From Salinisphaera sp. Q1T1-3 (GTDB taxonomy: Bacteria; Pseudomonadota; Gammaproteobacteria; Nevskiales; Salinisphaeraceae), in contig NZ_QZWD01000002.1 of the NCBI RefSeq assembly GCF_003602005.1, positions 186,001-250,000 of the forward strand: 64,000 nt of DNA, in the 5' to 3' direction. Both the position numbers and the translations under genes were made by a program. Shown piece by piece: positions 45,556-53,654 of the stretch. Position 1 is the stretch's first letter. Every line of letters starts with the position of its first letter. The notes under the pieces were generated by a model, which saw nothing but the letters and a program-made list of their open reading frames with translations, was not told the DNA's origin and did not search any database.

Positions 45556-45582
45556 ACAGGCGGTGCTGGAACCACCGCCTGT
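45556..45582 (-). other. 10-bp hairpin at the 5' end of the mini-ORF transcript
   Basis: ACAGGCGGTG (45556-45565) pairs perfectly with CACCGCCTGT (45573-45582) over 7 nt. A start about 7 nt after the proposed -10 box puts this hairpin at the extreme 5' end of the RNA, where it would protect a short transcript. On the + strand it is followed by ATTTATT and could also act as a weak terminator. Confidence 0.6.
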
Positions 45583-45586
45583 ATTT

Positions 45587-45615
45587 ATTCAACCACTCGC
45601 TGGCTCAAACGTCAA
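45587..45615 (-). promoter_or_regulatory. promoter of the CreT-like unit
   Basis: On the - strand TTGACG (45615-45610) and TTGAAT (45592-45587) are separated by 17 bp: a good -35 and a moderate -10. The CC PAM of the self-target at 45616-45617 directly touches the -35 box. A second candidate on the same strand is TATACT at 45670-45665, without a good -35. Confidence 0.55.
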
Positions 45616-45643
45616 CCAGCTTATCTTTTCTTCAACTTATCTT
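45616..45643 (+). promoter_or_regulatory. CC PAM and self-target of the crRNA-like guide
   Basis: CC at 45616-45617 is followed by a protospacer starting AGCTTATCTTTTCTTCAACT. Against the guide at 45705-45730 it matches at 18 of the first 22 positions; mismatches are 6, 9, 12 and 18, so three of four fall on the flipped-out sixth positions. Matching stops after position 22. Extended seed pairing with a broken distal part is expected to allow binding without strong Cas3 cleavage. The site lies immediately behind the promoter that faces csy1. Confidence 0.7.
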
Positions 45644-45676
45644 TTCTCCAGTCCGGTGGTTGAGTATACGATTTCG

Positions 45677-45758
45677 AGCGGCAGCCGGATAGGTTGCTCA
45701 GCAAAGCTTTTCATTGCTTCAGCTTACAAAGTTCGCTGCCGCATAGGCAGTTTTCAGC
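45677..45758 (+). ncRNA. crRNA-like antitoxin/regulator guide (CreA-like)
   Basis: A minimal one-spacer CRISPR on the + strand, opposite to the arrays. The first repeat (45677-45704) has lost its 5' part but keeps the 3' half: stem CAGCC/GGTTG with a compensatory A-T pair, then handle CTCAGCAA (one base from CTCAGAAA). The second repeat (45731-45758) matches the array repeat at 19 of its first 20 bases, then diverges. Cas6f cutting after 45696 and 45750 would give an 8-nt handle, a 26-nt guide (six shorter than normal) and a 20-nt 3' stem-loop. A TATACG box at 45665-45670 could start it. The second repeat overlaps the cas2-3 stop. This is the pattern reported for CreA genes. Confidence 0.75.
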
Positions 45759-48700
45759 GGCGTTTAAACCCGAGCCAGGGATGCGTGAGCCACCCCTGGC
45801 TCGTCTCGTCATCGCCGTTCAACTGCAAGGTGCCGAACGTCCGCGCGCAGTGCGCCAGTCCCATATCGCGGTCGTCTGCCAGCCTGTACAGCTCGGTCAT
45901 GTAATCGACGTTGGCCCAGGGGGTGATGCGCTCGGCTTGTAGTTCGTCGTCCGGCACGCGCTGGTTGAGCCGCTGTTCAACCTCTCTCTCGATCGGTGGG
46001 CCTTTCTTCTGTGATTCGCTGCGCACCAGCCGGTAGTCGGTTTCGTCTTCGGTGGGCAGTAGCACGAGATCGATGGATTGGCCGTGCTGCTTACGAAAGC
46101 GTTGCTGCTGCGGCAGGAGCCCGGTTAACCAAAGATCGGAACGGCTGTAGGCGCTATGGGCAGCCAGCCTGGGCGGCTCCGGCTTCAAGGCGGCGCGGCG
46201 GCCTCGGGACCGCTTCCCTGAGTCCGCTTCGTTATGGCCCGCGTGATCGGGGGCAAGCATTGCGTCCGCCATTCGGGCGTGTTCGAGGTCGGCCAGGCGT
46301 TGGGCCGGGGCGAGTGGTTCGCGCGCCGTCAGGCGAGGCCGCGAATCGATGATCTCGTATTCATTCGGGGCCAGTACATCGCTCAGTGCATGGGCGGTGA
46401 GCTGGAAATCACCGTCCTCGAAACCCGGCCGGATGAAGGCGCGCCCGTCCTGTGCACCGGCGATGGATCGCCAATTCCGATCGAGCAGGGCAATGTTGGG
46501 TTTGTCGACCGGCGCCGTGCGGTGCCGTCGTATGCGGCCGGCCAGCTGGATAATCGAACGCATGGATGACGGCTCGACCACCGCCCAGTCGTAATCATGA
46601 TCACGACCGACTTCGGTTACCGGTGAACCGAGCACGATGAATAGTTGGTCCGGTTCGCTGGCGTTATCCAGGCGTTGCCGGATGTCGGGCAGGCGATACG
46701 CGGCATCCGGCTCGCGTCGGTCGAGCGTTTCATCCAGCGTGCGTTCGATGGCCGAACGGGCAAGCAACGGGAACTGTGAGTGGTAGACACAAAGATGAAC
46801 CCGGCAATCCGCAGGCGCATCTCGGGCATAAAGCGCCCGGGCCACCTCGAATAGCGGCCCGATATTGGCCATGCGGATGAGCCCGAAGCTGACACGATGG
46901 CCGGTCACGGGGTCGATTTGGTGATGCCGGGCATGCAGCGTATGGGCTTGTTCGAGTAACTGGTCGGCGAACTGCCGAGGCAGTTTGTCGCGTTTACGCG
47001 GTGTGAAGCCGATCGGTGCGATTGCACCGCGCTGGCGAGTCTCGGCCGTTGCAAGATTTCCGGCACGTTTCTCGGCGAACGCGTTGTGTGCGGTTCGGAA
47101 GGCCGGGCTATCGGCGCAGTCGTGGTGCCGTTGGTCGTGCTCGTCGAACCAGGCACAACAGATATCGACCGGCTGGCCGGGTTCGCCGCGATTCTTCTGG
47201 AACTCGACGCGCCCCGAGCGATACGCCCGAAACAGGCCTTCGACCATGGCCGGCGGCAGTGTGGCCGAGGACAGTACAACGCGCGAGCCGAGCAAACCGG
47301 CACAGTAGACCAGCCGCGTCAGCGCGGGCATGTCGTCCATCCCGAAATCGTCCGGCTCGTCCAGGATCAAGTCCGAGCCCATCAGACGGAGCATCGGTGC
47401 GATCTGTTGGCCGCCGCGCAGGCTTTCGGTCGCCGGCATGAGATGGTCAATCGTGCAGACGAGAATCGGCGCGCTAATGAGCGAGCGCGCATGCGGCGAT
47501 TCCACGACCTTGGACAAGAGCGGGTGCCGATCGATCTGGCCCTCGTAGTGGACGTAACTGTCGGTATCGAGCAGCGGTTCGGCGGAACCCGCGCCGCGGG
47601 CGTCGAGTTCGGCCTGGTGCTGCTCGAACAGGGCACGCGTGGCCTGACCGCCCACGCGTACCGCCAGATGATCGCTCGACAGGTTGAGATCGTGTCGATA
47701 GGCCTCGCCCGTCTGTAGCGTCAATGTGCGTAGACCGAGTGCGATCGTGAAGCGCGTGCCGCGATCTGGGTCGGCCAGCGCATAACAGATCCGGCCGTTG
47801 GCCAGAGTCTTGCCACGGCCGGTCGAGGCCATATTCACGCCGAAAAAACCCTGGTTCGCGCTCCGCTCTCGTATCGAGCCGGCCAGATCGAACGCCCGAT
47901 CCTGCCAACGGAAACGCGAATTTTGGGTGCGTTTGCGAAATCCCTTGTGGCGGGCAATACGCGGTAGGGCGGCGACCATATCGGGCAGGCGGTGCGTAAT
48001 CTCGCCGACTTCCTGCGTGACGCCGAGCAGGTGATCGTCCAGCCGCTGCGCGAGGGCGCCGCTCTTGTCCGTGTTGGCAAACAGTGGGTATCCGGCGTCG
48101 CCCAGCGTGTTCTTGCTATTCGCCTGGTCGCTTTGGCTCGAGTAGTGATGATCGGCGAGCATCAGGCTTAGCCGGGCGACATGAATCGCGTAGATGTTGT
48201 CGAGCGCGAGTCCGTTGGCCTCTGGCGCGCGCGACAGCGCTTGTCGTGCCAGCCGACTCGCCCGTTTACGCCAGGCCTCGCTTCGCAGGGGCAAGCCTTC
48301 GGCGAACTGCCAATACGGCGCGATCACTGTCTTATCGGGCGGGGCATCGATCTCGTTCCAGGCGGCTTCGATGCCGTCGGGTAACGCGGGCAGTGAGGAT
48401 GCATTGACGCCGGTCGCCGCGCGGCCGATGGGTTGTTGTTTGCCGTCGTCGCCGTAACTCGGATGGACCGGCAAACGATGATGCGACAGGATCAGCCAGG
48501 CAATGCTGCGGGCCAGCGGCGGCAGGCCCACCAACGGCAACGACGTCGCCTCGTCCAGGCCGTCACGCCTCGTGGCATCGAGCCATGCCGTCTCGTCGAT
48601 AGCGTCGGCCTCATATAGCCGGTTCAGCCAGTCGGCGTCGTAGGCGGCATCGCCGACAAACGCCTGAAACAACCGCAGCGAGATCCACTCGTGCCGATAA

Positions 48701-49134
48701 CGATTGCGCTCGGTATTCCGCCCGCGCAGCTTGTTCTGAAAAGCGAGGCATGCCTTGCCGAAATCGTGAAACAGCGCGGCGAGGCTGGCGACCAGATGGA
48801 TATCGGCCAGTGTATGCCAGTCGTTCTCATCGGCTTTTCTTAACACGTCGCTGCGCGTGGTGTGTGTCGGTGTCGCACCGCGCATATTGAAACGCGATGC
48901 ATCGCCGACCACCCACATGAGTTCGCTGTGGTCACGGCCCCGTATCCAGTGACAGGCGACCGCCGTGTTCTTGCGCGCTGTCTTGCGCAGCATCTTGCGA
49001 AGGGTATCGAGCCCGGCTTTCGTGATCGGCGTCTGCCAGGTTCGATCGCCGCGGCGTTCGGCGAACTGGTCCAGAATCCGGCGCGTCTCCTTGAGTGCAT
49101 TCTTGTTGCACTGCGAGACGAGCAGGATATTCAC
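45754..49134 (-). CDS. cas3: Cas2-Cas3 fusion nuclease-helicase
   Basis: 1126 residues. Residues 1 to about 95 are the Cas2 domain (NILLVSQCNKNALKETRRILDQF...), which with Cas1 integrates spacers. HD nuclease motif in AALFHDFGKACLAF; helicase Walker A in STGRGKT; Walker B-type DLILDEPDDF; later helicase motifs SSATLP and QLAGRIRRH. I-F systems carry this fusion. The start is the GTG at 49134, which overlaps the cas1 stop (GTGA); longer in-frame starts lie inside cas1. The C-terminus ends just within the second repeat of the crRNA-like unit. Confidence 0.96.
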   Translation of the reverse strand: MNILLVSQCNKNALKETRRILDQFAERRGDRTWQTPITKAGLDTLRKMLRKTARKNTAVACHWIRGRDHSELMWVVGDASRFNMRGATPTHTTRSDVLRKADENDWHTLADIHLVASLAALFHDFGKACLAFQNKLRGRNTERNRYRHEWISLRLFQAFVGDAAYDADWLNRLYEADAIDETAWLDATRRDGLDEATSLPLVGLPPLARSIAWLILSHHRLPVHPSYGDDGKQQPIGRAATGVNASSLPALPDGIEAAWNEIDAPPDKTVIAPYWQFAEGLPLRSEAWRKRASRLARQALSRAPEANGLALDNIYAIHVARLSLMLADHHYSSQSDQANSKNTLGDAGYPLFANTDKSGALAQRLDDHLLGVTQEVGEITHRLPDMVAALPRIARHKGFRKRTQNSRFRWQDRAFDLAGSIRERSANQGFFGVNMASTGRGKTLANGRICYALADPDRGTRFTIALGLRTLTLQTGEAYRHDLNLSSDHLAVRVGGQATRALFEQHQAELDARGAGSAEPLLDTDSYVHYEGQIDRHPLLSKVVESPHARSLISAPILVCTIDHLMPATESLRGGQQIAPMLRLMGSDLILDEPDDFGMDDMPALTRLVYCAGLLGSRVVLSSATLPPAMVEGLFRAYRSGRVEFQKNRGEPGQPVDICCAWFDEHDQRHHDCADSPAFRTAHNAFAEKRAGNLATAETRQRGAIAPIGFTPRKRDKLPRQFADQLLEQAHTLHARHHQIDPVTGHRVSFGLIRMANIGPLFEVARALYARDAPADCRVHLCVYHSQFPLLARSAIERTLDETLDRREPDAAYRLPDIRQRLDNASEPDQLFIVLGSPVTEVGRDHDYDWAVVEPSSMRSIIQLAGRIRRHRTAPVDKPNIALLDRNWRSIAGAQDGRAFIRPGFEDGDFQLTAHALSDVLAPNEYEIIDSRPRLTAREPLAPAQRLADLEHARMADAMLAPDHAGHNEADSGKRSRGRRAALKPEPPRLAAHSAYSRSDLWLTGLLPQQQRFRKQHGQSIDLVLLPTEDETDYRLVRSESQKKGPPIEREVEQRLNQRVPDDELQAERITPWANVDYMTELYRLADDRDMGLAHCARTFGTLQLNGDDETSQGWLTHPWLGFKRR

Positions 49135-50114
49135 GTCGACGCTGCCTTGCGGGCCGTGTCGTCGGCCACGCGTTTGATGGTATCGATCATGCCGTCGAGA
49201 GCTTCGACTTGCGTCAGGCGCTCGATACAGGCCTGACGAAATTCCTGTTCCTCGTCGCCGCGCACGGCCGAAATGAACGCTTGCGGGAGAATCACCGCGT
49301 CCTTCACCAGATCGGCGACATCGAAAACCAGACCGCCTCGGCGTGTCTTGCCGTGGAGTACGGCCAGCCCGTGCGGCAAACCCAGCACCCAACAGGCCGT
49401 AGCGGCCAATCCGTAGGCCAGATAATTGCCGTGATCGAGAAACCGGTTGGCGGGATCGGTCCCGCCGCCGCGCTTGGCGCGCGTGAACTCGCCGTAGTCG
49501 ACGCTGCGAGCCGCCAGCTTGAAAAGCAGGCGCGTCAGACGGGCTTCGAGCGTGAGCAGTTCGGTCGTGTCATGGGCGGTGTCGATGGCCTGGAATTGCG
49601 CATCGAGTGCCTCGGTCAGGCGTTTGTCGTTGATTCGGAAGCCGGCATCCTGCAAGGCGCGGTCCGAGGTCCAGAGCGATCGAATGGTTGCCAGACGCGA
49701 ATGCTGGAATGCGCGGGCGGCGTCGAGCCGCAGGGCGTCATCGAACCAGAAGGCCACCCACTGCTGTAGATATTCCGTGGGCCGGTATTCGCTCTGCGGC
49801 GAAAACCAGGCGAGGTCGGTATCGACCTCGTTGGCCGAAAACAGCGGCGTGCCGCCGCCACCGCAGAAGCCGACCAGGACACCGGCCTTGGCCAGCTCGC
49901 GTACCGCGGCCTGCGTGATGGACGTGCCGGTGCCGAGCAGCATCGAGGTCGTATTGGCGATCGGGATATTCCAGTACTTGGATTCCCGCCCCTCGTCGGT
50001 CACGTACGACACACGCCCGCCTTTGACCAGCACACGACAATGCTGCAGGTAATAAAGATTCGCCCGCTTGGAATGCAGGATCGTCTTCAGATCGCTCGGC
50101 GCGAGATCTTCCAT
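49131..50114 (-). CDS. cas1: Cas1 integrase, type I-F
   Basis: 327 residues. Begins LKTILHSKRANLYYLQHCRVLVKGGRVSYVTDEG, characteristic of Cas1 of I-F systems. Catalytic metal site residues are in the C-terminal helical domain: Glu in LLTLEARLTRLLFKLAA, His in FLDHGNYLAYGLA, and the acid in DVADLVKDAVILP. It joins new spacers at the leader end of both arrays with Cas2/3. The ATG at 50114 has GGAGGGGG five bases upstream. It is the first gene of the cas run. Confidence 0.96.
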   Translation of the reverse strand: MEDLAPSDLKTILHSKRANLYYLQHCRVLVKGGRVSYVTDEGRESKYWNIPIANTTSMLLGTGTSITQAAVRELAKAGVLVGFCGGGGTPLFSANEVDTDLAWFSPQSEYRPTEYLQQWVAFWFDDALRLDAARAFQHSRLATIRSLWTSDRALQDAGFRINDKRLTEALDAQFQAIDTAHDTTELLTLEARLTRLLFKLAARSVDYGEFTRAKRGGGTDPANRFLDHGNYLAYGLAATACWVLGLPHGLAVLHGKTRRGGLVFDVADLVKDAVILPQAFISAVRGDEEQEFRQACIERLTQVEALDGMIDTIKRVADDTARKAAST

Positions 50115-50387
50115 GTCTTTCCCCCTCCGTCATGAAATTAACGGAGCGGGGATTTTCGTCGCAAGAGATGGTTCTAAATCCAATCAAAACGTCAGCTGCG
50201 CGGGGCGTCGCCGCGCAAGACCACGACACCATCAAGGCTCAGCGCCAGAAGTCAGTGCCCGGGGCTTGCTTGCGATGCCACGTCCACGGATGGCTCGCCG
50301 GCTTGCGCTTGACGACGTTCATCTGCTGCGGGCGCGATTGACATGGCAGCAAATCATGCAATGTCCCAGTGGAGCGATCTCGAAACA
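50115..50387. other. gap between cas1 and the old end of array 2
   Basis: 273 bp containing the cas1 leader with its ribosome site (50117-50128) and presumably the cas1 promoter. I could not assign -35/-10 boxes with confidence. No gene or RNA recognised. Confidence 0.4.
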
Positions 50388-52520
50388 TTTTTCGGCTGCC
50401 TACGCGGCAGCGAACATTAATACCAGTATGGTGCGAAATGCCCAGGATTTCTGAGCTGCCTGCGCGGAAGCGAACTTTCAGAAGGAGGGCGAAATGACTG
50501 TCGAGGATTTCTGAGCTGCCTACGCGGCAGCGAACGTCGTCTCGACAGCCGGGAAAGCATTTGACCATTTCTGAGCTGCCTACGCGGCAGCGAACCGAAC
50601 AATGGCCGCTTATGTATTTGAACAGATTTTCTGAGCTGCCTACGCGGCAGCGAACAGCATGCGCTCGGCGCTGACGTGAGTTTGTCCTTTCTGAGCTGCC
50701 TACGCGGCAGCGAACGTAGTACCCCCTAAGTCCTCAAAGGAAGCAAGGTTTCTGAGCTGCCTACGCGGCAGCGAACGTTATGCCCCTACGAATTGAATGC
50801 GCTTTTCCTTTCTGAGCTGCCTACGCGGCAGCGAACCAGGACGAAACGGCTTGGTCGAATCGCATCATTTTCTGAGCTGCCTACGCGGCAGCGAACGTGC
50901 AGGTTGAGCCGAAACGGGGTCGCGCCGTGTTTCTGAGCTGCCTACGCGGCAGCGAACATCCAACGCCGCATTGCCGCTGTCGATGTACGGTTTCTGAGCT
51001 GCCTACGCGGCAGCGAACTGATGCTGTCTGCGTACTCGCGCGTCTCTGCCTTTCTGAGCTGCCTACGCGGCAGCGAACCATTACCCATGCCCCTGCGTCG
51101 TGTTCGCAGCTTTCTGAGCTGCCTACGCGGCAGCGAACGACGACGCTCTCGCAGCGCTTGCGGATCGTTTTTTCTGAGCTGCCTACGCGGCAGCGAACAC
51201 GCCTGAAATCAGAATGGCGCGGTTAAATACTTTCTGAGCTGCCTACGCGGCAGCGAACGTTACTTGGTCGCGTGTTGTGTTCGCTGTCCTTTTCTGAGCT
51301 GCCTACGCGGCAGCGAACTTGAAGCGCGTCGAACACTGGATCGACCAATCATTTCTGAGCTGCCTACGCGGCAGCGAACATCGACACGGAACGTATCGCC
51401 ATCGTAGATGCTTTTCTGAGCTGCCTACGCGGCAGCGAACGCCCGATCATGTCGGATCTTCGCGAGTCGGGCTTTCTGAGCTGCCTACGCGGCAGCGAAC
51501 GTCTTCGATGAAGAAATCGTCTCCGTGCCAATTTTCTGAGCTGCCTACGCGGCAGCGAACGCCGAGCAGGTGCGCGCCGGTCTGGGCGATCTTTTCTGAG
51601 CTGCCTACGCGGCAGCGAACGTATATTCGTGGTCGACGGGTAACACGTTCGGTTTCTGAGCTGCCTACGCGGCAGCGAACTGCGTATGCAACGATCGCAG
51701 GTCTCAACGATTTTTCTGAGCTGCCTACGCGGCAGCGAACCGTCCTCGGCATGATCGGTCGATAGGCCATCTTTTCTGAGCTGCCTACGCGGCAGCGAAC
51801 TTGCGTCGATTCATCCCGCCCTCGTCCGTAATTTTCTGAGCTGCCTACGCGGCAGCGAACCGCCAGCGCGCCAGCCGTATACAACGGATTCTTTTCTGAG
51901 CTGCCTACGCGGCAGCGAACAACGTATCGGATTCGTTGTGCGTCGACGCCTCTTTCTGAGCTGCCTACGCGGCAGCGAACCGTGGCGCTGTCGTGAGCGC
52001 CGAGATTTTCCGTTTCTGAGCTGCCTACGCGGCAGCGAACGGCAAGGACGGCATGGTCTACAGCGGGGCGAATTTCTGAGCTGCCTACGCGGCAGCGAAC
52101 CCAATAACCGCTATGTCATAAAAGGCCCCGATTTTCTGAGCTGCCTACGCGGCAGCGAACGCCTTGCGATTGACCTGAATCCGAGCGAAACCTTTCTGAG
52201 CTGCCTACGCGGCAGCGAACGGCGACAGCAATGCAGCGATTGGCCGCGTCGGTTTCTGAGCTGCCTACGCGGCAGCGAACGCTGCCGGTCAACCCGTCGG
52301 TCTGGCGAATCTTTTCTGAGCTGCCTACGCGGCAGCGAACCATCCGGGTTTCGGATAGCGCTCGGTTGAATTTTTCTGAGCTGCCTACGCGGCAGCGAAC
52401 CGCAGCGACCTGCAAACCGATTACAAAGGCCTTTTCTGAGCTGCCTACGCGGCAGCGAACCGACTGGCCGGCGGCCCGGCCGTCATGGTCGATTTCTGAG
52501 CTGCCTACGCGGCAGCGAAC
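50388..52520 (-). CRISPR. type I-F CRISPR array 2 (36 repeats, 35 spacers)
   Basis: Same 28-bp repeat and orientation as array 1; leader at the high-coordinate end. The two oldest repeats are degenerate: the one at 50388-50415 has three changes in its first seven bases, and the one at 50448-50475 has TGC for TAC and GGA for GGC. Spacers are 32 bp, a few 33. The newest spacer (52461-52492) is the one shared with array 1. Confidence 0.98.
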
Positions 52521-52652
52521 TAGAGCGAAATCACTGTAGCGCTTTGTTGTTAAAGAGCCGAGGCCTATTTTGTCCGAATCACCCCTTTTTGACAGCGCTT
52601 CTGTAAGTGATTGATTTCTTGTGCTGATTATACGGGGGGCAAAAAAGGGTCA
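52521..52652 (-). promoter_or_regulatory. leader of array 2
   Basis: Shares with leader 1, at the same distances from the last repeat, TAGAGC, a TTAAAGA-type box, the IHF site and the GGGTCA motif, while the sequence between has drifted. It separates the array from the convergent EamA gene. Confidence 0.85.
52604..52616 (-). promoter_or_regulatory. IHF consensus site in leader 2
   Basis: AATCAATCACTTA on the - strand, the same 13 bases as in leader 1 and again 84 bases from the array edge; fits WATCAANNNNTTR fully. Confidence 0.75.
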
Positions 52653-52688
52653 TCCCGGACGCGTCGCGTTGCCGGTACATTTGCATGT

Positions 52689-53561
52689 TTAGCCGCCTCT
52701 CTGCCGCCCGGCGAGGGCGACGCCGGCCACGGCGATCAGCATGCCGCCGATTTGAATGGGCTGGAGGTTTTCGTCGAAGAGCAGCCAGGCCAGTACCGCG
52801 ACGACGGGCGGGACGAGATAGAACAGGGCGGCGACGCTGGCCACGGAGCCGCGTCGAATCATGACGAGCAGCAGGGAGATGGCGCCGACGGACAGGCCGA
52901 GCACGGACCAGGTCAGGCCGAGCCAGGCCTGCCATGTGGCTTCGAAGCGTCCGGCCTCGGTCGCCAGGGCGGCGGGGATGGTGACGATGGCGGCGCCGAT
53001 GAATTGGACGGCGGCGTTGGTGCGTAGATCGGCCGCGGCGCTGGTGTGTTTCTGCCAGATCGTGCCGAGCGTGATGCCGAACATGGCGGCGATGACCGCC
53101 AGCAATGGCGCGATGTCGAGGCCGTGCAGACCGGCCGCCAGGCCGGGGGCCAGGACGAGCATCGCGCCGCCAAAGCCCAGCCCGATGCCGAGCCATTTGC
53201 GCGGCCCGACCCGTTCGCCCAGCAACGGGAAGGCCAGCAGGGCGGTGAGCAGCGGCTGCAGGCCGACGATGAGCGAGGCGATGGCTGTGGGAAAGCCGTG
53301 CCGGACGGCCCAGAAGACGCCGCCGAGGTAGATGCCCTGCAGGAGGATGCCGGTCAGCAGCGTGCGGGCCCAGGCCGCGGGCGTGTCGGGCCAGCGGGCG
53401 CCGACGGCCAGTGCCAGGGCGATGAAGGCGGCAGCGCTGAGCAGATAGCGATAGCTCAGAAAGGTGAGAGGATCGGTATAGGGCGCGACCAGCCGCGCGA
53501 CGATGAAGCCGGTCGACCAGATACCGACGAAGGCGATGGGCATGATCCGTTCCAGGCGCAT
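52689..53561 (-). CDS. EamA-family (DMT) permease
   Basis: 290 residues, ten predicted helices in two EamA repeats: MPIAFVGIWSTGFIVARLVAPYTDPLTFLSYRYLL at the start, GLQPLLTALLAFPLLGERVGPRKWLGIGLGFGGAMLVL at the end of repeat 1 and LFYLVPPVVAVLAWLLFDENLQPIQIGGMLIAVAGVAL at the end of repeat 2. These are inner-membrane exporters of amino acids or metabolites; the substrate is unknown. The alternative start at 53543 would remove six residues. Not related in function to the CRISPR locus beside it. Confidence 0.9.
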   Translation of the reverse strand: MRLERIMPIAFVGIWSTGFIVARLVAPYTDPLTFLSYRYLLSAAAFIALALAVGARWPDTPAAWARTLLTGILLQGIYLGGVFWAVRHGFPTAIASLIVGLQPLLTALLAFPLLGERVGPRKWLGIGLGFGGAMLVLAPGLAAGLHGLDIAPLLAVIAAMFGITLGTIWQKHTSAAADLRTNAAVQFIGAAIVTIPAALATEAGRFEATWQAWLGLTWSVLGLSVGAISLLLVMIRRGSVASVAALFYLVPPVVAVLAWLLFDENLQPIQIGGMLIAVAGVALAGRQRGG

Positions 53562-53654
53562 GCGGGGCTCTCTCTGATTGTCTGTCGCGATGACGACGGC
53601 TGCCGAGACGGTGCGGCGGGCGATCGTACAAGGCCGCCCGCGGGCCGGTTGATG

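Noticed and set aside
45476-45904. 142-codon + strand frame across the cas2-3/csy1 gap
   Set aside because: Has no ribosome site or family features, covers the cas2-3 3' end antisense and the crRNA-like unit; the non-coding reading explains the conserved elements better.
38318-52492. Self-targeting by normal array spacers
   Set aside because: Reading the 85 spacers against the window by eye gave no convincing match outside the arrays; a computed search of the whole genome would be needed to exclude it.
38290-52520. Tn7-like or other transposon-associated I-F variant (I-F3)
   Set aside because: cas1, cas2-3, csy1 and full arrays are present and no tnsABCD/tniQ genes are seen, so this is a complete defence-type I-F1 locus.
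52561-52660. Small gene between array 2 and the EamA gene
   Set aside because: The conserved spacing with leader 1 shows that this is CRISPR leader sequence.
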